33,797 bases of DNA from Bacteroidaceae bacterium (GTDB taxonomy: Bacteria > Bacteroidota > Bacteroidia > Bacteroidales > Bacteroidaceae), in contig JAFSAT010000042.1 of assembly GCA_017442185.1 (NCBI GenBank), forward strand, positions 1 through 33,797, given 5' to 3'. The notes beneath the pieces were generated by a model. The model was given only the letters and a program-made list of their open reading frames with translations. It was not told where the DNA came from and did not search any database. The translations under genes and the position numbers were made by a program. Positions 16,157-23,678 of this stretch are shown in pieces. Position 1 is the stretch's first letter; each line of letters opens with the position of its first letter.

Positions 16157-17167
16157 ATGGATGTTATAAAAAGTCTTATCGAGCGTGCTTGCAGCAACAA
16201 GCAACGCATCGTACTTCCCGAAGGAACAGAAGAACGCACACTGAAAGCCGCCGACAAAGCATTGGCCGACGGCATTGCCGACCTTGTTATCATCGGAAAC
16301 AGAGCCGAGATTGAGACACTTGCACAAAAGCACAGTCTCACAAACATTGACAAGGCAACAATCATCGACCCCATGAACAACCCCGACGCCGAAAAGTATG
16401 CCAACCTGCTTTTCGAGCTGCGCAAGGCAAAGGGCATGACTATGGAGGATGCACAGAAATTAGTACTCAACCCACTTTACTTAGGCTGCCTTATCATAAA
16501 GGCCGGCGATGCAGACGGACAAGTGGCGGGAGCACAAAACACCACAGGAAATGTGCTGCGCCCTGCACTTCAAATCATTAAAACAACACCGGGAATCACA
16601 TGCGTATCAGGCGCAATGATGATGATAACAAAAGCCAAAGAGTATGGCGAAGATGGTGTACTCTTCTTTGCAGATGTTGCAGTGACCCCCAACCCCGACG
16701 CCAACCAACTGTCGCAGATAGCAGTATGCACGGCACAAACAGCACAAGCACTTGCCGGCATTGAGCAACCTCGCGTGGCAATGCTCAGCTTCTCGACAAA
16801 AGGCTCGGCCAAACACGAGATGGTCGATAAGGTGACAGAAGCCACAAAACTTGCTCACGAACTTGCCCCTGCATTAGACCTTGACGGCGAACTTCAGGCC
16901 GATGCGGCACTCGTTCCCTTTGTAGGTGCAAGCAAAGCCCCCGGCTCAACAGTTGCCGGAAAGGCCAACGTACTTGTGTTCCCCGATCTTGGAGCAGGCA
17001 ATATAGGCTATAAATTGGTGCAACGTCTCGGCAACGCCGAAGCCATCGGCCCCGTGCTTCAAGGTATTGCACGCCCCGTAAACGACCTTTCACGCGGTTG
17101 CTCGGTAGAAGATGTATACATGATGATTGCCATCACAGCAAATCAGGCTATTGCCGCAAAAAAATAA
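16157..17167 (+). CDS. pta: Phosphate acetyltransferase
   Basis: A 336-residue enzyme, the short catalytic-domain-only form, which converts acetyl-CoA and phosphate to acetyl phosphate. Family blocks are clear: IVLPEGTEERTLKAAD near residues 17-32, GMTMEDAQKLVLNPLYLG near 94-111, KAGDADGQVAGAQNTTG near 114-130, VAMLSFSTKGSAKHE near 207-221, ADAALVPFVGASKAPGS near 247-263, and NVLVFPDLGAGNIGYKL near 273-289. It is followed after 24 nt by ackA on the same strand. Together the two make the acetate-forming, ATP-yielding end of fermentation, and the supply of acetyl phosphate. Confidence 0.97.
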   Translation: MDVIKSLIERACSNKQRIVLPEGTEERTLKAADKALADGIADLVIIGNRAEIETLAQKHSLTNIDKATIIDPMNNPDAEKYANLLFELRKAKGMTMEDAQKLVLNPLYLGCLIIKAGDADGQVAGAQNTTGNVLRPALQIIKTTPGITCVSGAMMMITKAKEYGEDGVLFFADVAVTPNPDANQLSQIAVCTAQTAQALAGIEQPRVAMLSFSTKGSAKHEMVDKVTEATKLAHELAPALDLDGELQADAALVPFVGASKAPGSTVAGKANVLVFPDLGAGNIGYKLVQRLGNAEAIGPVLQGIARPVNDLSRGCSVEDVYMMIAITANQAIAAKK

Positions 17168-17191
17168 TAACAGAATAAAAGAGACACAGAC

Positions 17192-18397
17192 ATGAAGATA
17201 TTGGTTCTTAACTGCGGCAGCTCATCAATAAAATATCAGCTGTTCGACATAGAGACAAAAGAAGTGCTTGCAAAAGGTGGAATCGAGAAAATCGGACTCG
17301 AAGATTCTTTCCTTAAGATAACACTGCCCAATGGCGAGAAAGAGACCATATACGCCCCTATCCCCGAACACACCACAGGTGTAAGCCTTATAATAGATAC
17401 TATCACCGGCGAGAAATACGGCGTACTTAAGTCTATAAACGAAATAGATGCAGTGGGCCACCGTATGGTACACGGAGGCGAGAAGTTCAGCGCATCCACA
17501 CTGCTCACCGACGAAGTTCTGCGCGACTTTGTAGCCTGCAACGACCTTGCTCCTCTGCACAATCCCGCCAACATGAAGGGTGTAGATGCCGTAAAGGCAA
17601 TAGCTCCCGACATGCCTCAGGTTGGTGTGTTCGACACAGCATTCCACCAAACAATGCCCGACTATGCTTATATGTACGCCGTTCCCTACGAACTGTATGA
17701 GAAACACGGCGTGCGTCGCTACGGCTTCCACGGAACATCACACCGCTACGTCACCAAGCGCGTGCTTGAAATTACAGGCATGAAGGCCGAAGGCAGCCGC
17801 ATCATCACCTGCCACGTGGGCAACGGCGGCTCTATAACCGCAGTCAAAGATGGAAAGAGCGTAGACACCTCGATGGGCCTGACACCCCTCGAAGGCCTTA
17901 TGATGGGCACACGAAGCGGCGACATCGACGCAGGCGCAATTCCCTTCATAATGGACAAGATGGGGCTTGACACACATGGTCTGTCCGACCTTTTGAACAA
18001 AAAATCGGGCGTAGCAGCAGTGTCAGGTATATCCATGGACATGCGCGAGGTTGAAGCAGCAGCAAAAGAGGGCAACAAACGCGCCATCCTCTCAAACACC
18101 ATGTATGCCTATCGAATCAAGAAATACATAGGCGCATACGCAGCAGCAATGGGCGGAGTAGATGTAATAGCCTTTGCCGGTGGCGTTGGCGAAAATCAGG
18201 GCGGAATACGCGAAGCATCGCTCGATGGGCTCGATTTCCTTGGAGTAGAGCTTGACAAGGAGCTCAATGCCAAGATGCGTGGCGAAGAGTGCGTGCTCTC
18301 TACCCCTGCATCTAAGGTAAAAGTGTTGCTCATCCCCACAGACGAGGAGCTTATGATAGCCAGCGATACATACGAAATTGTAAAAGGGTTGAAATAA
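17192..18397 (+). CDS. ackA: Acetate kinase
   Basis: A 401-residue ASKHA-fold kinase that transfers phosphate from acetyl phosphate to ADP. Seen are VLNCGSSSIKYQLFD at residues 4-18 (adenosine/phosphate-1 signature), GHRMVHGGEKF near 89-99 with the substrate Arg, FDTAFHQTMP near 148-157 with the catalytic Asp, RRYGFHGTSHRYV near 175-187, CHVGNGGSITAVKDG near 208-222, DTSMGLTPLEGLMMGTRSGD, and the C-terminal FAGGVGENQ near 329-337. It forms an operon with pta and ends at a strong hairpin terminator. Confidence 0.98.
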   Translation: MKILVLNCGSSSIKYQLFDIETKEVLAKGGIEKIGLEDSFLKITLPNGEKETIYAPIPEHTTGVSLIIDTITGEKYGVLKSINEIDAVGHRMVHGGEKFSASTLLTDEVLRDFVACNDLAPLHNPANMKGVDAVKAIAPDMPQVGVFDTAFHQTMPDYAYMYAVPYELYEKHGVRRYGFHGTSHRYVTKRVLEITGMKAEGSRIITCHVGNGGSITAVKDGKSVDTSMGLTPLEGLMMGTRSGDIDAGAIPFIMDKMGLDTHGLSDLLNKKSGVAAVSGISMDMREVEAAAKEGNKRAILSNTMYAYRIKKYIGAYAAAMGGVDVIAFAGGVGENQGGIREASLDGLDFLGVELDKELNAKMRGEECVLSTPASKVKVLLIPTDEELMIASDTYEIVKGLK

Positions 18398-18436
18398 AAG
18401 TACATCAGCAGTAAAAAAAAGAGCGATAGCTCAAAC

Positions 18437-18476
18437 AAAGTGGGCGACTAAAAAGTGATTTTTAGTCGCCCACTTT
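18437..18476 (+). terminator. Terminator of the pta-ackA unit
   Basis: A perfect 18-bp stem (18437-18454 with 18459-18476, aaagtgggcgacta... and its complement) closed by a GTGA tetraloop and followed by T residues, 40 nt after the ackA stop. Confidence 0.9.
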
Positions 18477-18499
18477 TTGTAGAAGATGAATAAAAAGAT

Positions 18500-18590
18500 G
18501 TAGTTCAAGGCTTGCGAAGCCTGAAAAACCGGAGTTTACTAAGCGTAAATGAGGATTTGAGCCTCCCGCCAAGCGAGGAGATAATAGATT
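18500..18590. repeat. Structured non-coding segment with three short hairpins
   Basis: Three stem-loops follow each other: ggctt-gcg-aagcc (18509-18521), tttac-taagc-gtaaa (18535-18549) and cctc-n9-gagg (18562-18578). No open frame crosses it. Regularly spaced hairpins in an intergenic gap suggest a dispersed structured repeat, but there is only one copy in this window. The DNA from 18591 to 18741 shows no further structure or gene that I can support. Confidence 0.4.
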
Positions 18591-18741
18591 TTCATTACAA
18601 AATTCTCGCTGTCAAAGGATTAATACTTTACACAGGCCGATAAGGCAGTCTACACTACTTTTAGGGCAAAAAAAGGAAAAATGCAACCCTATGCAACAAC
18701 AATGGGAGAACATACATCCCGCAAAAAACGTCGTAGTGTTT

Positions 18742-19626
18742 TTAATGAGCTTTCACCAATTCAATATCAAATTTTCGACGCGAACCTATTTTCAGTTTCT
18801 TAGTTTTGTAACCTGCATAAGAAATCATAAGATAGTTGCTTGTATTCTTTACGTCCATTGAGAAGTTACCCTCACTATCTGTGAGAGCAGCCTCGATAAT
18901 ACGGCTGCTGCTATCGCGCTCGGTGACGCTGACACACATGAGTGGGCCTTCGGAGTCACTGTAAATCTTTCCGGTGATACGTATATCGGCGCTATTGCTT
19001 TTATTATTGATTTTATCTGTCTTACCATACGACGGTGCATCAACAGGCTCTGTTTTATGCAAAAGAGTACTTTTATTATCAGTAGCAGACAGCGAATCTA
19101 TTTCTACAAAAAAAGAGATTCCCCACGCGCCGTCGCGCAATAATGCAGTCACAGAATCCACATTTTCACACATTGAATAGATTCTGTAACCATGAAAATT
19201 TATTAAACCATCAGAGAAACGCAATGTTGTTCTGTAGTTGTCATTCTCGCTATCATAGAAAGTAGTAACCTTTGCACGGACACGATACGCTTCGCCAAGC
19301 GTTAAACTATTATGGAATATTAATATAACGAAAAAGACTTGTGTCATTGTAATAGCTAACAAAACATCAAAACCAATAGAGGTTTTTATGTTTTGTTGTG
19401 TTTCTTTCGAGAAATGCCCTTTTATCAACTTTGAAAAGAAAGGATACAGATATCTAAACCAAATATAACTTATAAAAAACGAGCATAATAAAAATTTTAT
19501 TAGTTTAATACTTAGAATTACGTTAATTAAACATGTAATAAAAAATATAAAAAATAACATTATGATAAAAATAAGAACAACTAAATTTTTTCCATCAAGT
19601 TGTTTTTCTTTATCAGCCTGTTCCAT
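18742..19626 (-). CDS. Membrane protein with C-terminal carboxypeptidase-regulatory-like domain
   Basis: A 294-residue protein with three parts. Residues about 15-115 hold three or four membrane segments (VVLIFIIMLFFIFFITCLI and the helices after it, then DVLLAITMTQVFFVILIF). A middle domain (about 120-195) is mostly beta and unrecognised. Residues about 212-294 form a CarboxypepD_reg-like beta sandwich (ITGKIYSDSEGPLMCVSVTE, then AALTDSEGNFSMDV and YLMISYAGYKTKKLKIG), a fold usually found at the start of TonB-dependent receptors. Its presence at the end of an inner-membrane protein is less usual. The N-terminal coding part is markedly AT-rich. It is the last gene of the minus-strand run, 85 nt after lpxH. 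Function unknown. Confidence 0.72.
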   Translation of the reverse strand: MEQADKEKQLDGKNLVVLIFIIMLFFIFFITCLINVILSIKLIKFLLCSFFISYIWFRYLYPFFSKLIKGHFSKETQQNIKTSIGFDVLLAITMTQVFFVILIFHNSLTLGEAYRVRAKVTTFYDSENDNYRTTLRFSDGLINFHGYRIYSMCENVDSVTALLRDGAWGISFFVEIDSLSATDNKSTLLHKTEPVDAPSYGKTDKINNKSNSADIRITGKIYSDSEGPLMCVSVTERDSSSRIIEAALTDSEGNFSMDVKNTSNYLMISYAGYKTKKLKIGSRRKFDIELVKAH

Positions 19627-19711
19627 AAAAAATAATAAATTCGATGATTATAAATACCTTTCAGATAACAATCAAAGCAACAACCTCACTACACGACACC
19701 TCTGCCGACAA

Positions 19712-20491
19712 TCACTCGCTCTGTGATACTATCAGCGAGCCATCCCCCTCTACATAACGCTCATGCGAGATTGTCTTTCCATCATAAACAACGTAGGCAA
19801 AAGTATAAATCCAATCACCCAACAGGATGCAACGTGCCCTATCCCCTATCATTAAATCCTCGTCGCAGTGTCGGTGGCCGAATATAAAGCAGTCAACAGT
19901 ATCGTGGACCTCAAGATAGCGCTTGGCATACTGTATGCAGGGCTCCTTATCCTCGCCCAAGAATGGTGTGTCTCCCTTTACCTTATGCTGTATCATGCTG
20001 TAACGTGCCCAGCTGTTACCCATCCAGATGCTCCAACGAGGATGTATCGTGGAGAACATGAAACGAAGAAAGCGGTTGCGGAACATGCGACGCATAAGAT
20101 GATAGGATTTTTCGGGAGAAAATTCGTCGCCATGTGCCAAGAAAAATTCCTTGCCCATAATCTCGGTGAGGAAAGGCTCGCGATGCACTATCATTCCGCA
20201 CTCTTGCTGAAAATAGTCGATGCACCATTGGTCGTGATTGCCGGTGAAAAAGTGCACCTCTACTCCGGCGTCGGTAAGTTCGGACACTTTGCCCAAGAAG
20301 CGTGTATATCCCTTTGGTACAACATATTTATACTCGTACCAAAAATCAAACATATCTCCCAACAAATATATTGCGGCGGCATCGTGCTTTATCTTATCGA
20401 GAAAAGAGACAAGACGACGCTCCTGCGTGCGACGATGCTCAAGCGCCCATGAGCCTAAGTGTGCATCGGATAGAAAATATACTTTTTTCAT
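19712..20491 (-). CDS. lpxH: UDP-2,3-diacylglucosamine pyrophosphatase
   Basis: A 259-residue calcineurin-like metallophosphoesterase with all five metal motifs: LSDAHLG (about residues 6-12), LLGDMFDFW (about 41-49), TGNHDQW (about 77-83), LAHGDEF (about 112-118) and FGHRH (about 191-195). FDFW after the second motif and the overall length fit LpxH, which cleaves UDP-2,3-diacylglucosamine to lipid X in lipid A synthesis at the cytoplasmic face of the inner membrane. The ATG at 20491 starts the first beta strand (MKKVYFLSDAHLG); the longer frame starting at 20560 would be coded by mobile-element copy C and is rejected. Copy C lies 8 nt upstream and separates the gene from the DUF59 gene. Confidence 0.9.
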   Translation of the reverse strand: MKKVYFLSDAHLGSWALEHRRTQERRLVSFLDKIKHDAAAIYLLGDMFDFWYEYKYVVPKGYTRFLGKVSELTDAGVEVHFFTGNHDQWCIDYFQQECGMIVHREPFLTEIMGKEFFLAHGDEFSPEKSYHLMRRMFRNRFLRFMFSTIHPRWSIWMGNSWARYSMIQHKVKGDTPFLGEDKEPCIQYAKRYLEVHDTVDCFIFGHRHCDEDLMIGDRARCILLGDWIYTFAYVVYDGKTISHERYVEGDGSLIVSQSE

Positions 20492-20498
20492 GTTATTA

Positions 20499-20633
20499 GA
20501 AGCTGTTTGAATTTCTAAAAAATATTTTCTTAATAGAAACTGTATTGTTTGTTTCACCATTTTTTATATTCAAAAATGTCAGTCTATTTATTTTTGCTCT
20601 ATAAAAATTGGCAATATAAATTCAAACAGCTTC
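20499..20633 (+). mobile_element. Short non-coding mobile element, copy C (internally deleted)
   Basis: A 135-bp copy with intact ends: left GAAGCTGTTTGAATTT and right aaattcaaacagcttc are perfect complements, including a G/C pair where the other copies have A/T. It is flanked by TTA on both sides (20496-20498 and 20634-20636), a 3-bp target duplication. The left half is like copy A; about 55 bp of the right half, including the small gtag hairpin, is missing. The right TTA is the stop codon (TAA on the minus strand) of the DUF59 gene. Confidence 0.9.
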
Positions 20634-20945
20634 TTATAGGAATCCAAGTTCGAGCTTTGCCTCTTCGGTCATAAGGTCTTGACTCCACTCGGGCTCAAAC
20701 ACGAGGTTCAATTTAACTTCGCCTATCCCCTCGACCGACTCAACTTTCTGCCTCACATCCTCCATCATAAAGTCGGCTGCCGGGCAGTTTGGTGCTGTGA
20801 GTGTCATATCTATCTCAACTGAGTTGTCATCCTGTACCTCTATGCGATATATCAACCCTAAATCGTATATGTTCACCGGAATTTCAGGGTCGTACACAGT
20901 TTTTATCATCTCCACTATTTTCTCTTCTATCTGATATTTTTCCAT
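20634..20945 (-). CDS. DUF59/MIP18-family metal-sulfur cluster assembly factor
   Basis: A 103-residue single-domain protein of the DUF59 (MIP18/SufT/PaaD-like) family. Seen are VYDPEIPVNIYDLGLIY at residues about 17-33, the strand VEIDMTLTAPNCPAADFM with the conserved Cys at about 52, and VKLNLVFEPEWSQDLMTEEAKLELGFL at the end, with the W-x-x-x-x-M-x-E-x-A-K pattern of the family. Such proteins help mature Fe-S proteins in the cytoplasm. It follows radC by 18 nt and is probably co-transcribed with it. Its stop codon coincides with the target duplication of mobile-element copy C. Confidence 0.9.
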   Translation of the reverse strand: MEKYQIEEKIVEMIKTVYDPEIPVNIYDLGLIYRIEVQDDNSVEIDMTLTAPNCPAADFMMEDVRQKVESVEGIGEVKLNLVFEPEWSQDLMTEEAKLELGFL

Positions 20946-20963
20946 AATAGGTATTTTTATGTA

Positions 20964-21659
20964 TCAAAGATGTCCTTCGTCGGCATAGCTGTAATAGCCG
21001 TTGCCTGCTGCTATTATAATATGGTCGAGCATTCTTATGTTCATTATTTTGCAAGCATCAGAAAGGTTGCGTGTTATTCTGTCGTCCTCGGCGCTCGGGC
21101 GCTTGCTGCCCGATGGATGATTATGGCACAATGCCACAGCCGTTGCGCGTTTGAGCAATGCCTCGCGGATTACCATGCGTATATCTACAAGCGTGGCAGT
21201 GAGCCCTCCGCTGCCTATCTTCACGCAGTCTATCATGCGATTCATATTGTTGAGTAACAGCACATGACACTCTTCTACTGTGGCATTGCACAGGAGGGGA
21301 TGAAAATATTCGTAGAGGTCGCACGATGATTGTATACGTTTATGTTCATCGCGCTCGTCACTCTGACGACGTTTCCACAATTCGCACACTGCCACTATTA
21401 TCAATGCTTTTGCGGGGCCTATGCCTTTGAAGCGGCACAGGTCGTCGACGGAGCGTTTTGAGAGTTCGGCAATGCTGTCGCCACACGAGGCAAGCACTTT
21501 TTTCATAAGCCCGACGGCACTGTCGTCGACAGAGCCTGAGCCTACAAGTATTGCCAACAGCTCGGCTTTACTGAGCGAAGCAATGCCGTGTGCCATGGCT
21601 TTTTCGCGCGGACGTTCATCCTCGGGCCAATCCTTTATGCTTAACCGTCCTTGTGCCAT
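20964..21659 (-). CDS. radC: RadC family JAB-domain protein
   Basis: A 231-residue protein. The N-terminal part has two helix-hairpin-helix-like segments (about 25-90, including LCRFKGIGPAKALIIVA). The C-terminal MPN/JAB domain (about 105-231) carries the metal motif ALCHNHPSGSKRPSAEDD (H-x-H...S...D form), as in metal-dependent isopeptidase-like proteins. The biochemical role is unsettled; the older link to DNA repair is not well supported. It starts directly at the stop of the glycosyltransferase gene (TAA then ATG, no gap), so translation is probably coupled. Confidence 0.92.
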   Translation of the reverse strand: MAQGRLSIKDWPEDERPREKAMAHGIASLSKAELLAILVGSGSVDDSAVGLMKKVLASCGDSIAELSKRSVDDLCRFKGIGPAKALIIVAVCELWKRRQSDERDEHKRIQSSCDLYEYFHPLLCNATVEECHVLLLNNMNRMIDCVKIGSGGLTATLVDIRMVIREALLKRATAVALCHNHPSGSKRPSAEDDRITRNLSDACKIMNIRMLDHIIIAAGNGYYSYADEGHL

Positions 21660-22655
21660 TTACCCTCTGTTGTAGAGCTTTGTGAGTTTTTTCTTTGTCT
21701 CAAGTGGTTGCTTAAGCACAAGTTTGAACCAAAATGCTTTTAAAAAGCCTAATCCATAGCCTGTTATCTGCACCACTGCCGTTGCAACCGAATAGACTGC
21801 CACTCTAAGGCTCTTGTTCTTGAATAGCGAGTCGAAGAATATCAGCAGCAGATAGATGAGCGGCAGCAGCAACAGCCATGGCAGAATTATCGAAACTGCA
21901 AGTAATAATACTCCCATTATGAGCATCAAGGCCGGCAGGGTGTGCACTATCTTCAATGAGCCGGGATGCTTTATCTGAAGCCAAATGCGTGCTTGCCCGA
22001 AGTTGTTCACCTGTTTAAAGAAGCGGCTCAGGTCGACGCGACGTTTGTGATAAACGAATGTTTCTCGTATAAGTCGTGTGCGGAAACCTGCCTCGCGGAT
22101 TCGTATACTGAGGTCAATATCCTCGCCCATCATATCCTCGAATCCGCCTACTGTGTTGTAGACCTCTTTGGAGAATCCCATATTGAAGGTTCGGGGGCAG
22201 AATTTTTCCATCACTGCTTTTCCTCCGCGTATGCCTCCGGTTGTCCAAAAACTTGTCATTGAGTGACTGACAGCCTTTTGCATATCCGAGAAAGAGGCAT
22301 CGGCTGCATCGGGGCCTCCGAAGCAATCGCAATAGTCGGCCTGCATTGCTGTCTGCAGACGTTCAAAGTAGAATGGAGGCAGTATTACGTCGGAATCGAA
22401 AAACAGCAGATAGTCACCCGTAGCACGCTCCATTCCATAGTTTCGGGTGTCGCTGCGACCTGTATTCTCTTTATAATAATAGTGGATGGTGAAAGAAGAA
22501 CGGTAGCGGTCAAGCAAATGATCGCACCGTTCTTTTGAACCATCCTCTATAATAAGCAGCTCAAATGGCTTTACCGTTTGAGCAGACAGGCTGTCGAGAA
22601 ATTCCTCAATCTCGCCGGGCCTGTTGTAAACCGGAACTATTATAGAGTATAACAA
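21660..22655 (-). CDS. Family 2 glycosyltransferase with C-terminal membrane segments
   Basis: A 331-residue GT2 enzyme. The GT-A domain begins SIIVPVYNRPGEIEEFLDSL, with the nucleotide-sugar-binding LLIIEDGSKERC near residues 33-44 and the metal-binding FFDSD near 90-94. GGFEDMMGEDIDLSIRIREAG near 170-190 holds the acceptor-site ED. Residues about 235-275 and 285-310 form membrane segments, so it acts at the inner membrane on lipid-linked or polymer acceptors. The reading frame has no ATG between the upstream efp stop and the conserved start, so TTG at 22655 (coding for the initiator before LYSIIVPV) is the likely start. It lies 21 nt after efp. Confidence 0.9.
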   Translation of the reverse strand: MLYSIIVPVYNRPGEIEEFLDSLSAQTVKPFELLIIEDGSKERCDHLLDRYRSSFTIHYYYKENTGRSDTRNYGMERATGDYLLFFDSDVILPPFYFERLQTAMQADYCDCFGGPDAADASFSDMQKAVSHSMTSFWTTGGIRGGKAVMEKFCPRTFNMGFSKEVYNTVGGFEDMMGEDIDLSIRIREAGFRTRLIRETFVYHKRRVDLSRFFKQVNNFGQARIWLQIKHPGSLKIVHTLPALMLIMGVLLLAVSIILPWLLLLPLIYLLLIFFDSLFKNKSLRVAVYSVATAVVQITGYGLGFLKAFWFKLVLKQPLETKKKLTKLYNRG

Positions 22656-22676
22656 TGTCTTTTTATTGATTAAAGA

Positions 22677-23243
22677 TTATGCCTTTACGCGACCAACGTA
22701 TGAGCCGTCACGTGTATCAACCTCAACAAGCTCGCCCTCGTTGATAAAGAGGGGTACACGAATCTCGGCACCTGTTTCGAGTGTCGCGGGCTTTGTGGTG
22801 TTGGTTGCTGTGTCGCCCTTAAGACCCGGCTCGGTGTATGTAACAGCAAGTGTCACTTTGATGGGCATTTCGGCAAATAGCACAGTTTCGGTGGAAGCAT
22901 CAATAACAACCTCCAATATCATGCCCTCTTTCATAAAGTTGACACCCGTAATCTGATGTCCGGGAATGGGAAGCTGCTCGTATGTCTCTTGATTCATCAT
23001 AATGTAATCCTCGCTCTCTTGATAGAGATATTGATAGGGGCGACGCTCAACGCGTACATCCTCGAGTTTCTCACCGATATTGAAGCGGCGCTCCAATACA
23101 TATCCGTCTACGACGTCTTTTAGTTTTGTACGCATGAAAGTATTTCCCTTTCCGGGCTTTACATGCAAGAAGTCGATGCAGAAATATAACTTGCCATCCA
23201 TGCGGATTGCTGTTCCGATTTTAATGTCTTGAGCGTTTATCAT
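22677..23243 (-). CDS. efp: Elongation factor P
   Basis: A 188-residue protein of standard length. It enters the ribosome E-site region and relieves stalling at polyproline runs. Three beta-barrel domains are apparent. Domain I has the PGKG loop with Lys32, the position that carries the modification in other bacteria ([18 protein letters not shown]). Domain II has the [22 protein letters not shown] block. The C-terminal domain includes [20 protein letters not shown] and ends RDGSYVGRV. It is the first gene of the minus-strand run efp, GT2, radC, DUF59 and has its own promoter. Confidence 0.97.
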   Translation of the reverse strand: MINAQDIKIGTAIRMDGKLYFCIDFLHVKPGKGNTFMRTKLKDVVDGYVLERRFNIGEKLEDVRVERRPYQYLYQESEDYIMMNQETYEQLPIPGHQITGVNFMKEGMILEVVIDASTETVLFAEMPIKVTLAVTYTEPGLKGDTATNTTKPATLETGAEIRVPLFINEGELVEVDTRDGSYVGRVKA

Positions 23244-23288
23244 AACTTATTAAATTTAAAATATTATCTTTCACTTTAAAATTCGGCG

Positions 23289-23319
23289 CGAAGATACATA
23301 AAAGTAAAAAAATATGCAA
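23289..23319 (-). promoter_or_regulatory. Bacteroidota-type promoter of efp
   Basis: On the minus strand TTG (23317-23319) and TATCTTCG (23289-23296) are separated by 20 nt. The ATG at 23243 follows about 45 nt downstream. It probably drives the run efp to the DUF59 gene and perhaps lpxH. Confidence 0.65.
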
Positions 23320-23413
23320 TTATTAACGAGGATAATTGAGCAGATTAAGAAAAAGATGTAACTTCGCGGCTCGCAAACAAGAAGTCTATTGAAATAATAT
23401 AGAACAGTACTAA

Positions 23414-23605
23414 GAAGCTGTTTAAATTTATATAGTTAAGTTTTTTATTTATAGAGCAAAAAATAGGATGTTTTATTTTTTTGAGGGCACGTAGCGGGCT
23501 ACTTAACCGAGAAAAAGAAGAAAACAGGCATTTTTGAATATAAGAAACTACGAAATAACGGCTTCCGATATAAGAAAAACTTTTATTATAAATTTAAACA
23601 GCTCC
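23414..23605 (-). mobile_element. Short non-coding mobile element, copy D
   Basis: A 192-bp copy lying in the opposite orientation to copies A, B and C. The ends GAAGCTGTTTAAATTTATA and its complement (one mismatch: gctcc for gcttc) are flanked on both sides by TAA (23411-23413 and 23606-23608). The inner sequence matches copy B over nearly its whole length, including the small gtag-ccc-g-ctac hairpin. It sits between the efp promoter and the TonB-dependent receptor gene. No open frame. Confidence 0.92.
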
Positions 23606-23678
23606 TAAACCTTTTTAATTAGAATTAGTCAAACTTTAGATAGAATAAGCATTTATATATCTCGAAAATACAATTATC

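Noticed and set aside
20492..20560. Longer N-terminus for lpxH
   Set aside because: The 23 extra residues are encoded by mobile-element copy C; the family begins at MKKVYFLSDAHLG.
20964..21659. RadC as a sign of a mobile island
   Set aside because: Some radC-like genes travel on islands, but this one is packed without a gap between chromosomal genes of normal composition (glycosyltransferase and DUF59 factor).
13147..23605. The repeats as a CRISPR array or as transcription terminators
   Set aside because: Copies are kilobases apart without spacers, and whole elements have matched ends with target duplications rather than a compact hairpin with a T run.
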